From positions 231,205 through 295,204 of the forward strand of contig NZ_JAUJZH010000005.1 of NCBI RefSeq assembly GCF_030486595.1: DNA of 64,000 nt, written 5' to 3'. The notes beneath the pieces are model-generated. The model saw only the letters and a list, made by a program, of their open reading frames with translations. It ran no database searches and was not told the DNA's origin. Below, piece by piece: positions 36,565-45,000 of this stretch; position 1 is the stretch's first letter; each line of letters starts with the position of its first letter. The position numbers and the translations under genes are program-made. Source of the stretch: Variovorax ginsengisoli. Its GTDB lineage: Bacteria; Pseudomonadota; Gammaproteobacteria; Burkholderiales; Burkholderiaceae_C.

Positions 36565-37527
36565 ATGGCCGGCATGAACTCCCAGGTCCTGCAACTCAAT
36601 CCGATCCTGATCCCCGCGATCAACGACAAGCTCGCATCGCGCTACACCGTCCACAAGCATTTCGAGGCCGCCGACGGCGAAGCCTGGCTGCGTGCCCATG
36701 GCGCTTCCGTCGACGCCGTGATCACCGGCGGCCACACGGGCATCCCGCGCGCCATGCTGGAACAGCTGCCCGGCCTCAAGGTGGTGGCGGTCAACGGTGT
36801 CGGCACCGACGCCGTCGACCTGGCGTACTGCCGCGCGCGCGGCCTGCCCGTCACGGCGACCCTGGGAGCGTTGACCGAAGACGTGGCCGACCTGGCCATC
36901 GGCTTGCTGATCGCCGCCTGCCGGAACCTCTGTGCCGGTGATCGCTTCGTGCGCGACGGCCAGTGGGAGCGCTTCCCCCAGCCGAGCGCGATCCCGCTGG
37001 CGCGCCGGTTCAGCGGCATGCACGTGGGCATCGTCGGCATGGGCCGGGTGGGCCGCGCCGTCGCGGTGCGGGCCGCGGCCTTCGGCTGCCCAGTCAGCTA
37101 CACCGATTTGCGTGCGATGGACGACGTGGCCCATCGCTTCGTGCCGAGCCTGGTGGATCTCGCGCGTGACTCCGACGCGCTGGTCCTGTGCGCGGCGGCG
37201 GACAAGGCCGAGGGCATCGTCGACGCGGCCGTGCTCGACGCCCTCGGCCCGCGCGGCTTCCTGGTCAACGTCGCCCGTGGCCGCCTGGTCAACGAGGCCG
37301 ACCTGGCGGCGGCGCTGACCGCCGGTCGCATCGCCGGTGCGGGCCTGGACGTGTTCGTCGACGAACCGCGCGTCCCCCTGGCGCTGCGCCAGTCCGACCG
37401 CGTCACGCTCCAGGCCCACCGCGCCAGCGCCACCTGGGAGACCCGGACCGCCATGGCCGAAATGGTGCTGGACAGCATCGCCCAGGCGCTGGCCGGCGAG
37501 CGGCCGGCGATGAGCCTGACCACCTGA
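36565..37527 (+). CDS. D-isomer-specific 2-hydroxyacid dehydrogenase
   Basis: A 320-residue NAD(P)-dependent dehydrogenase. The Rossmann motif is VGIVGMGRVGRAVAVRAAAF (near 152); the catalytic Arg is in NVARGRLVNEADL, the Glu in FVDEPRVPLAL and the His in QAHRASATWETR. Length and motifs fit the glyoxylate/hydroxypyruvate reductase branch. First gene of a plus-strand operon with an FAH-family hydrolase, an SDR and a Bug receptor. It probably reduces or oxidises a short hydroxy acid from a degradation pathway. Confidence 0.92.
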   Translation: MAGMNSQVLQLNPILIPAINDKLASRYTVHKHFEAADGEAWLRAHGASVDAVITGGHTGIPRAMLEQLPGLKVVAVNGVGTDAVDLAYCRARGLPVTATLGALTEDVADLAIGLLIAACRNLCAGDRFVRDGQWERFPQPSAIPLARRFSGMHVGIVGMGRVGRAVAVRAAAFGCPVSYTDLRAMDDVAHRFVPSLVDLARDSDALVLCAAADKAEGIVDAAVLDALGPRGFLVNVARGRLVNEADLAAALTAGRIAGAGLDVFVDEPRVPLALRQSDRVTLQAHRASATWETRTAMAEMVLDSIAQALAGERPAMSLTT

Positions 37528-37532
37528 TCCGC

Positions 37533-38255
37533 ATGACGGCCTTCGTCTTTCCGGCACCCGCGCCGGTCACGCTGCCCCTGGCGGGCCGCCCGGCGCTGTT
37601 CCCCGTGGGCCGTGTGTTCTGCATCGGCCGCAACTACCGCTGGAGCCCCGACGAGCCGGCCCGGCCGCCGGAGATGCCCGCCTGGTTCATGAAGCCTTCC
37701 GGCGCGGTGGTGCCGGCGCACGGCCTGCTGCCCTATCCCCCGGCCACCGGCGACTTCTGCCATGAGATCGAACTGGTGGTCGCCATCGGCCGCGGCGGCT
37801 TCGACATCGACCCCGCCGAGGTGGAGTCGCATCACGTTTGGGGCTATGCCGCAGGCCTGGACCTCACGCGGCGCGACCTGCAGTTGCAAGCCAAGCGAGC
37901 CGGCGGGCCCTGGGAGGCCGCCAAGGCCTTCGATCACTCGGCGCCTTGCACGCCGCTGGTGCCGGCGGCCGTCTGCGGCCACCCGCGGCAAGGCGCCATA
38001 TGGCTCGCGGTCAACGGCATCGAACGCCAACGCGCCGACCTGTCCGGCCTGTTGTGGCCGGTGCCCGAACTGGTGGCGATGCTGTCGCGCTCGGTGACGC
38101 TCGCGCCCGGCGACCTGATCTACACCGGCACGCCCGCGGGCGTGGGCCCGCTGCAGCCGGGCGATGTCGTCAGCGGGGGGGTGGCGGACATCGGCCGGTT
38201 CTCCATGACCGTGGGCGACCGTGCCGGATTCAACCCACCCAGGAGTCTCAATTGA
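37533..38255 (+). CDS. Fumarylacetoacetate hydrolase-family protein
   Basis: A 240-residue FAH-fold enzyme. GRVFCIGRNYRW, the metal-binding Glu pair in CHEIELVVAIG, DLTRRDLQ, and TGTPAGVGPLQPGD are all present, as in ureidoglycolate lyase and 2-hydroxyhepta-2,4-diene-dioate-type isomerase/hydrolases. It cuts or isomerises a C-C bond in a dicarbonyl acid. It starts 5 bases after the dehydrogenase stop and ends in a TTGA overlap with the SDR. Confidence 0.9.
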   Translation: MTAFVFPAPAPVTLPLAGRPALFPVGRVFCIGRNYRWSPDEPARPPEMPAWFMKPSGAVVPAHGLLPYPPATGDFCHEIELVVAIGRGGFDIDPAEVESHHVWGYAAGLDLTRRDLQLQAKRAGGPWEAAKAFDHSAPCTPLVPAAVCGHPRQGAIWLAVNGIERQRADLSGLLWPVPELVAMLSRSVTLAPGDLIYTGTPAGVGPLQPGDVVSGGVADIGRFSMTVGDRAGFNPPRSLN

Positions 38256-39016
38256 ACGCAAACACCTCCCAGAAGATCGCGCTGGTCACCGGCGCCGGCA
38301 GCGGCATCGGTCGCACCGTGGCGCTCGGCCTGCTCGACGATGGCTGGGCCGTCGTGCTGGCCGGCCGTCGCGGCGAGCCCTTGAATGCGCTGGCGGCCGA
38401 GGCCGAGGCGCGAGGCCAGGTCGCCATGGCCGTGCCCACCGACGTGACCGAGCCGGACAGCGTGCAGGCGCTGTTCGACACCATCGAGCGCCGCTTCGGC
38501 CGGCTCGACATGCTGTTCAACAACGCCGGCGTCAACGCCCCGGCGGTGCCGATGGACGAGCTGCCGCTGGACAAGTGGTTCAGCGTGCTGAACACCAACG
38601 TGACCGGCGTGTTCCTGTGTGCGCGCGCGGCCTTCGGCCTGATGCGCCGCCAGCAGCCGCAGGGCGGGCGCATCATCAACAACGGCTCGGTGTCGGCGCA
38701 CACGCCGCGCCCCTTCACCGCCCCCTACACCGCCAGCAAGCACGCGGTGTCGGGCCTGACCAAGGCACTGGCGCTGGACGGCCGTGCATTCGGCATCGTC
38801 GCCAGCCAGATCGACATCGGCAATGCGCTGACCGAACTGTCCGAGCGCATGACGCGCGGCGTGCTGCAGGCCAACGGCACGGTCGCGCCCGAACCCATGA
38901 TGGACGCGAAGCACGTGGCCGATGCGGTGCGCCACATCGCCGCGCTGCCGCTCGGCGCCAACGTGCTGAACATGACCGTCATGGCCAGCGCCATGCCCTA
39001 CGTCGGCCGCGGCTGA
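38252..39016 (+). CDS. SDR-family oxidoreductase
   Basis: A 254-residue classical SDR: ALVTGAGSGIGRTVALGL, NNAGVNAP, NGSVSAH and YTASKHAVSGLTKAL (Tyr and Lys of the active site). It starts with TTG at 38252, with AGGAG just upstream, and overlaps the FAH stop (TTGA). The longer frame upstream of this TTG is a shadow of the FAH gene. Substrate unknown. Confidence 0.93.
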   Translation: MNANTSQKIALVTGAGSGIGRTVALGLLDDGWAVVLAGRRGEPLNALAAEAEARGQVAMAVPTDVTEPDSVQALFDTIERRFGRLDMLFNNAGVNAPAVPMDELPLDKWFSVLNTNVTGVFLCARAAFGLMRRQQPQGGRIINNGSVSAHTPRPFTAPYTASKHAVSGLTKALALDGRAFGIVASQIDIGNALTELSERMTRGVLQANGTVAPEPMMDAKHVADAVRHIAALPLGANVLNMTVMASAMPYVGRG

Positions 39017-39054
39017 AGACCGGTTTTTCGATTCAACCCAAGAAGGAGACATCC

Positions 39055-40032
39055 ATGCCACGCCCATCATCCCTGTTCAAGATCCTTGCCGTTTCGGCGA
39101 CCCTGGCCGCGCTGCCGATCCTGGCATCGGCCCAGGCCTACCCGACCCATGCCATCCGGGTCATCGTGCCCGCTCCGCCGGGCGGCGCCATCGACACGAT
39201 CGCCCGCGTCGTGGGCGACAAGATGGCGGCGTCGATGGGCCAGCCGGTGGTCATCGACAACCGGCCCGGCGCCTCCAACAACCTCGGCACCGAGGTGCTC
39301 GCCAAGGCGGCGCCCGACGGCTACACGATCGGCATCGTGGGCGGCAGCCACAACATCAACAAGTTCCTGTTCAAGAACCTGGGCTGGGACCCGGAGAAGA
39401 GCTTCGAGCCCATCGTCTACACCCACGTGGTGCCGCTGGTGTTCGCCATCTACCCGAAGATCCCGGCCAGGACGCTGCCCGAGTTCGTGGCCTGGATGAA
39501 GGCCAATCCCGAGCAGGCCAAGGTCGCCACCTCCGGCCGCGGCAGTGCCCAGGAGATGGCGGCCGAGATGTTCCGCATGGCGACCGGCGTGGACATGCTG
39601 CTGGTCCCGTACAAGGGATCCTCCGCTGCGCAGCCGGACCTGCTGGGCGGCCGCACCGCGCTCTACATCGACACCATCAGCGCCATCCAGACGCAGGTGA
39701 AGGCCGGCAACGCCCGGGCGGTGGCGGTGTCGACCCGCAAGCGCGCAGCGACGCTGCCGGACGTGCCGACCGCGGAAGAGCAGGGGCTCAAGGGCTACGA
39801 CGCCAACACCAACGGCGGCTTCCTGGCGCCGGCCGGCACGCCCAAGGCGATCGTCGACAAGCTCAACGCCGAGATCAATGCCGCGCTCAAGCTGCCCGAT
39901 GTGCGCGCCAAGCTGGAGGCCGCCGGCATCGAGATCCAGGGCGGCACGCCGCAGGAGTACGCCTCGCTGATCCAGTCCGACCTCGCCAAGTGGAGCAAGG
40001 TGGTCAAGGCGGCCGGCATCCAGCCGGAGTGA
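39055..40032 (+). CDS. Bug-family tripartite tricarboxylate receptor
   Basis: A 325-residue periplasmic receptor: signal peptide to ILASAQA, then YPTHAIRVIVPAPPGGAIDTIAR, VVIDNRPGASNNLGTEVLAKAAPDGYT in successive strands, and VDMLLVPYKGSS. This is the expanded Bug family of Bordetella, Cupriavidus and Variovorax. No TctA/TctB membrane partner lies nearby. A strong AGAAGGAG site precedes the ATG. Last gene of the dehydrogenase-FAH-SDR operon, so its ligand is likely a carboxylic acid in the same pathway. Confidence 0.93.
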   Translation: MPRPSSLFKILAVSATLAALPILASAQAYPTHAIRVIVPAPPGGAIDTIARVVGDKMAASMGQPVVIDNRPGASNNLGTEVLAKAAPDGYTIGIVGGSHNINKFLFKNLGWDPEKSFEPIVYTHVVPLVFAIYPKIPARTLPEFVAWMKANPEQAKVATSGRGSAQEMAAEMFRMATGVDMLLVPYKGSSAAQPDLLGGRTALYIDTISAIQTQVKAGNARAVAVSTRKRAATLPDVPTAEEQGLKGYDANTNGGFLAPAGTPKAIVDKLNAEINAALKLPDVRAKLEAAGIEIQGGTPQEYASLIQSDLAKWSKVVKAAGIQPE

Positions 40033-40131
40033 GCCTGCGGGGCGCGCGGCTCCCGCTGCATACGCCGTCCGCCAGATTGTGCCGAGGGCCTGCCCTGCGC
40101 GAAGATGCGCGGCGGGCCACGAGAGGGGCAC

Positions 40132-41271
40132 ATGCCAGACGCAACGGAAGAGGTCTTCTTCAGCTATTCGCGCAGCGATGAAGCGCTCGTGCTGAAGATC
40201 GCCTCGGCCCTCCGTCGAGACGGGCGCCACGTCTGGGTCGACCAGATCGACATCGCCAAGGGCGCGCGCTGGGACGACGAAGTCGAGAAAGCGCTGAAAG
40301 CCTCGTCCTGCCTGCTGGCCATCCTCTCCCCGGCCGCGGTCGCCTCGCAGAACGTGATGGACGAGGTCTCGTATGCGCTCGGCGAGAAGAAGAAGGTCAT
40401 CCCCGTCCTGGCGAAGCAGTGCGACATTCCCTTCCGCCTCAAGCGCCTGCAGTTCGTCGACTTCACCGGTGACTACGACAGGGGCTATCGCGAGCTCTCG
40501 GCCGCGCTCGACGGCGGCGCGGCTCCGCCGCGCAGGGACGATGGCGTGCCGCCCGGCGCCTCCAGCCGCCGGACGCAGCAGGCCGTGATCGGAGGCGCCG
40601 TCGTGGTGGTGGCGGCGGTCGCGGGCTATCTCGTGCTCGGCCGTCCGACCCCGGCGCCCGCGCCGGCACCGGTCGTCGTCGCCCCGCCGCCGCCCGCGGT
40701 GCAGCCGGCACCCGTGGTGGCCAAGCGCGAGCCCGAGCCTGCGCCCGTGGCGCCACCGGTGCAGCCTGCGCCGGTCGCGCCGCCGCCGCCGGCGCCGCCA
40801 CCGGTCGTTGCGGCAGCGCCCCCACCCGCCCCGGTGTTCGTGCCCCCACCGGCGCCCGCGCCCATGAAGCAGGCCGTGGCCTCAGACCGCCAGCTCACCG
40901 ATTTCGTGCACCGCTACATCAGCACCCAGAACCGGTCGAGCCCCACCGACCTGGTGGCCTTCTATGCCGACGAGGTCGAGTACTTCAACGAGAAGCACGC
41001 CACCAAGGCCTTCATCCTGAAGGACCGGTTGAACTTCCAGCGCCGCTGGCCGGAGGTCGACAACCGGCTCGCCGGACCGATCGACATCGACCGGTCTTCG
41101 GGCGACGGAACGGCGGTGCTGTCGTACACGATCCGCTACGGGGTCCGCAGCCTGGAACGCGGCGACAGCAAGTCGGGCATGGCCCGCGACGAACTGCGGG
41201 TGCGTCCCGTCGATGGTCAGCTGCTGATCGTGGGCCAGCGCCAGAAGATCCTCAACGCGCAGGCGAACTGA
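40132..41271 (+). CDS. TIR-domain membrane protein with C-terminal NTF2-like domain
   Basis: A 379-residue protein in four parts. Residues about 5-130 are a TIR domain (VFFSYSRSDEALVLKIASAL, HVWVDQIDIAKGARWDDEVE, LLAILSPAAVASQNVMDEVS); the Glu of MDEVS is where TIR NADases carry the catalytic Glu. One membrane helix follows (AVIGGAVVVVAAVAGYLVLG, about 152-171), then about 80 residues of Pro/Ala/Val repeats, and a C-terminal SnoaL/NTF2-like domain (LTDFVHRYI, DLVAFYADEVEYF). The TIR would face the cytoplasm and the NTF2-like domain the periplasm. It is co-oriented with the amidase 4 bases downstream. Function unknown. Confidence 0.85.
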   Translation: MPDATEEVFFSYSRSDEALVLKIASALRRDGRHVWVDQIDIAKGARWDDEVEKALKASSCLLAILSPAAVASQNVMDEVSYALGEKKKVIPVLAKQCDIPFRLKRLQFVDFTGDYDRGYRELSAALDGGAAPPRRDDGVPPGASSRRTQQAVIGGAVVVVAAVAGYLVLGRPTPAPAPAPVVVAPPPPAVQPAPVVAKREPEPAPVAPPVQPAPVAPPPPAPPPVVAAAPPPAPVFVPPPAPAPMKQAVASDRQLTDFVHRYISTQNRSSPTDLVAFYADEVEYFNEKHATKAFILKDRLNFQRRWPEVDNRLAGPIDIDRSSGDGTAVLSYTIRYGVRSLERGDSKSGMARDELRVRPVDGQLLIVGQRQKILNAQAN

Positions 41272-41275
41272 GGCG

Positions 41276-42085
41276 ATGCGCACCATCCGCCGTGCGTTGG
41301 CGTGGCTCTGGCCCCTGCTGCTGGCCGCATCGCCCGCCGGGGCCTGCGACAGCGCCGGCTTCGCGATCGCCATCGATCCGGGGCACACCCGGACCAGCCC
41401 CGGGGCAACCAGCGCCCGCGGCGTGCCGGAGGTGCAGTTCAATGTGCAGCTCGCCGAGGTCGTGCTGCGCGAACTGCGGCGCGCCGGTTTCGAGCAGTCC
41501 TTCCTGACGGTCGAGGACCAGGCCCCGATCACGCTGCCCGAGCGTGCCGCGCGGGCCGAGGCGCAGCATGCGCGCCTGTTTCTTTCGCTGCATCACGACT
41601 CGGTACAGCCCCAGTACATGTCGGATTGGGTGTACGAGGGCCGGGCGCAGCGCTACAGCGACAGGTTCAGCGGCTACTCGCTGTTCGTGTCGGCCAGGAA
41701 CGCCGACGAGGCCCGCAGCCTGCGAATGGCAGAGCTGCTCGGCGCCGAGTTCCGGCGCCGCGCGCTGGCGCCCACGCTGCATCACGCCGAACCCATCACC
41801 GGAGAGAACCGGCCCCTGCTCGATCCGGCGCTCGGCATCTACCGCTTCGACGACCTGGTGGTGCTGAAGCGAGCCTCGATGCCGGCGGTGCTGATCGAGG
41901 CCGGCTTGATAGTGAACCGGGCGGACGAGTTGCAGCTCGACAGCGCGTCGTTCCGGCAGACGCTCGCCGAGGCGATCACCGCGGCGGCCCGGCAGTTCTG
42001 TGACGAGGCGCCCGCTGCGCCGGCCGGCGTGGCCGTCAGGTCGAAGGCGTCTTCAGCCGCTCGAGCGTCGCCAGCAGCTCGGTGA
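41276..42085 (+). CDS. Exported N-acetylmuramoyl-L-alanine amidase-like protein
   Basis: A 269-residue Amidase_3-fold protein. Signal peptide WLWPLLLAASPAGA; IAIDPGHTRTSPG (Zn His), EVQFNVQLAEVVLRELRR (Zn Glu), FLSLHHDSVQPQYM (His of the third site) and MPAVLIEAGLIVNRADE (catalytic Glu). The family cleaves the amide bond between muramic acid and the peptide. Its last about 16 codons run antisense to the 3' end of the CHAT gene, so the basic C-terminal tail is probably not part of the fold. It pairs with the TIR protein. Confidence 0.87.
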   Translation: MRTIRRALAWLWPLLLAASPAGACDSAGFAIAIDPGHTRTSPGATSARGVPEVQFNVQLAEVVLRELRRAGFEQSFLTVEDQAPITLPERAARAEAQHARLFLSLHHDSVQPQYMSDWVYEGRAQRYSDRFSGYSLFVSARNADEARSLRMAELLGAEFRRRALAPTLHHAEPITGENRPLLDPALGIYRFDDLVVLKRASMPAVLIEAGLIVNRADELQLDSASFRQTLAEAITAAARQFCDEAPAAPAGVAVRSKASSAARASPAAR

Positions 42086-45000
42086 CCCGCTGGCGGTCCG
42101 CCTCGGGCTGGTCCTTGCGCGACAGGCAGGGTTCGAGAACGAAGCGGGCCTGGTTCCAGACCGAATCCCACATGCGCGGCGACGGTACGCGCACCTTCAA
42201 GTCGCACAGCGTGGCGATGAGCCGGGGTGCGTCCTGGTCGAGGCGGCCGCGAACCAGCGATACCAGGATGTCGAGCTCGGTCTCGCCGACCACGGACCAG
42301 AAATCGGGCGCCTTCGCGACTGCCAGTTGCAGCGCGTCGCGCACGTCCTGGATGCGCGCGTCCGCCAGCTCGGGCGGCTTCTTGCTCAGCAGCGCGGCGC
42401 GGACCTCGGCGTCGAGGTAGTTCTTGGCCGCATAGAAGCGCTTCACACTGCCACTCGCGCGGGCCGTGTCGTTGGCTTCGCGATAGTGCAGGCTGGCCTG
42501 CTTCAACGCCGCCTTGGCATCGGCTTCCCGGCCCTGGATCGCCGACAGGGCGAGCGTCTTCCGCTTCCAGCCCGAGCCCAGCAGGGTCTCGCGCTCGTAG
42601 GTCCGCCCCACCGCGAGCACCTTCTCGAGCAGCATCAGACCTTCGTCGATCAGCGCGATGTCCCCGTTGGCCTCGCCGAGGCGGGTGAGCAAGTTGCCGA
42701 GCTGCTCGGCTGCCTTCAGCGAGGCCGTGCCGTCCTCGGATCCGACGGCCTTGCGGTACCAGTCGACCGCCTGCGCGCGACGGCCGAGGTTCTCGTTGGC
42801 CCTGCCGAAAGCCTCCGCCACGATGCCGAGATGCCCCCACATCGGGCCGAAGGCCTGCTCCAGGTAGAGCAGCTTGTCGCCAAGGCCCCGCGCGTCCGGC
42901 GACCGGTACTCGCCGTCGACCGCGATCTTCTCGAGCGCGAGTTCGAGCGACACCCTCGACGCCACGCCCGCGTATTCCTCCGACGGCGCACGGCGGGGTG
43001 CCTGGGCACCCGCGTTGTCGCCGCGCCAGGTCCAGTCCGGGTCGCCATAGCACTGGTACGCGGCCCAGGTGTTGCCGTTGCGATCGGTCTTCCAGGCGGC
43101 CTCGCGCGCGGCGCCGACGGCCTCGATGAAGCGCGCGTTGTCGAGCAGCTTGGCGTAGAAGGTGGTGGCGAAGGTCGCTGCCGCTTCGTCGTCCACGGCC
43201 CAGCCGGCTGCGATCACGCAGCGCACGCCGACCTTGATCAGCGCCTCCGCGATGTTGGCGGCGAACGCGGCGCGGTCGTACGGCTTCGGGGGCACGAGCA
43301 CGGTCGATGCCTCGCGGCCCGCGAGATGGCAGCAGTTGAGGAACACCAGCTGCGGCACCACCCGCATCGCCTCGATCTCGTTCGCGCCCAGGTAGGTGTC
43401 GGTGCCCGACAGCACGACGCCGCCGTTCGGTCCGAAGGCGCCATGCCCGGCCACGTGCACGGCGCGGTAGGGGCGGTCGAACAGCGCATTCACGACCGTC
43501 TGCGCATTCGGCTGGTCGAGCGCCACCACGGCGCTGGTGGTTCCGGCGGCACTCGCGGATCGCAGGAGGTTGGCCACCGCGGTGGCCTCGCGGCGCGCGC
43601 CCTCGAGGCTGGGGTACGTCGTCGGATCGCATTGCGGTTCGCCCACCACCAGTATGGCGGCCTCGGGTGTGGCGTCGCGCGGCTTGGCACGGAAGTCGTC
43701 CAACCGCAGCTTGCGCAGCAGCTTGGTGCGGATCGCCCAGGGCCGCTGGTCGTCGGAGCTCGGGTCGGGGTTGGAGTTGAGCAGCTCCCAGGGGATGCCG
43801 GCGGTCTTCGGTTCGAGCTCGATCACCATCTCGCTCTTGCCGCCGAGGAAGGGCTCCATCTCCACCGGCACCAGCAGGTTGAACAAGGTGCGGCCGATCG
43901 ATGGATCGCGGTTGCCGTCGTTCGAGGCCGTGGCCACCATGTCGCGCAGCAGGTTGCCCTGGGCGCGTTGGGCACGGACTTCGGTCCGCGCCCGCCGGGT
44001 GTCGAGGGTGTAGGCGATCACCGGGTTCGTGGCGTCGCCGGCCAGGGGTGCCTGCAGCGCGCTGATCAGGTCGTAGCTCGCGCCGCGATAGCCCGAGTCG
44101 ACCATCCGCGTCATGGCGCCGGCGCCGGACTCGACGTGGCCGACCACCTTCAGCCGATCGGGCGTTGCGGTCTGCTGCACGTGCAGCGCGCGCCACGCGT
44201 CGCCGGCCCGGTCGAGGAACAGCTCGACCACGATCAGCCGGCTGAGCTGCGGCCAGCCGCTCTTCTGGAGCCGCTGCCTGGCCTCGGCCGCGCCCAGCGC
44301 CACCGCGATCGCGGACCCGCCGGTCGTGATGCCCGTGCCGCCGCTGCCGATCAGCGTCGCGGCCAGTTCGAAGTCGGCCGGCGCGCCGCCCGGGTGCTCC
44401 GACAGGCGCTGGGCGTAGGCCAGCACCGCCTGGCGCACCGTGAACACCAGGTCCTTCGCCAGCAGCTTGCCCTCGGGCCCGAGCCCGCAGACGATCGCGG
44501 CGGCCGGGCTGGCCATGCGCTTCGGGTTCTCGGGGTCGCCGCGCCAATTGCCGAAGATCTGGTGCGAGCCGACCAGGTCCGGATACAGGCCGGCATCGAG
44601 CCCCCGGCTCATGCCCTTGCCGACCAGCCGGTCGATCACGGCCTCGGCGCCGGTCAGCCGCATCGCGCTGTAGTGGCCGACCAGCAGCGCCGGCTGGACG
44701 AAGCGGATGTCGGCATTGAGCACCTGCACCTCGAGGGCCGTGGTGGGCGGCGGCCGCTGGTCCGCGGCCGACGAGACGCCGAAGACATCGGCGTCGGACG
44801 ACGGCGGCTGCGAACCGAGCAGGCCGCGCGACGGCCGGCTGCGCACCACCGCGGCCAGCGGCGCCGCGCCGGCGCCGCGGCTCGGCGCGGCGAAGGCATC
44901 GAGCTGCGTGGTCTTGCCGGTGGTCAGCAGTTCCACATACGCGGCCCATGCCTGCGACACGGCGGGCAGCTTGCCGTGCTCGGCATCGAGCTTCCAGGTG

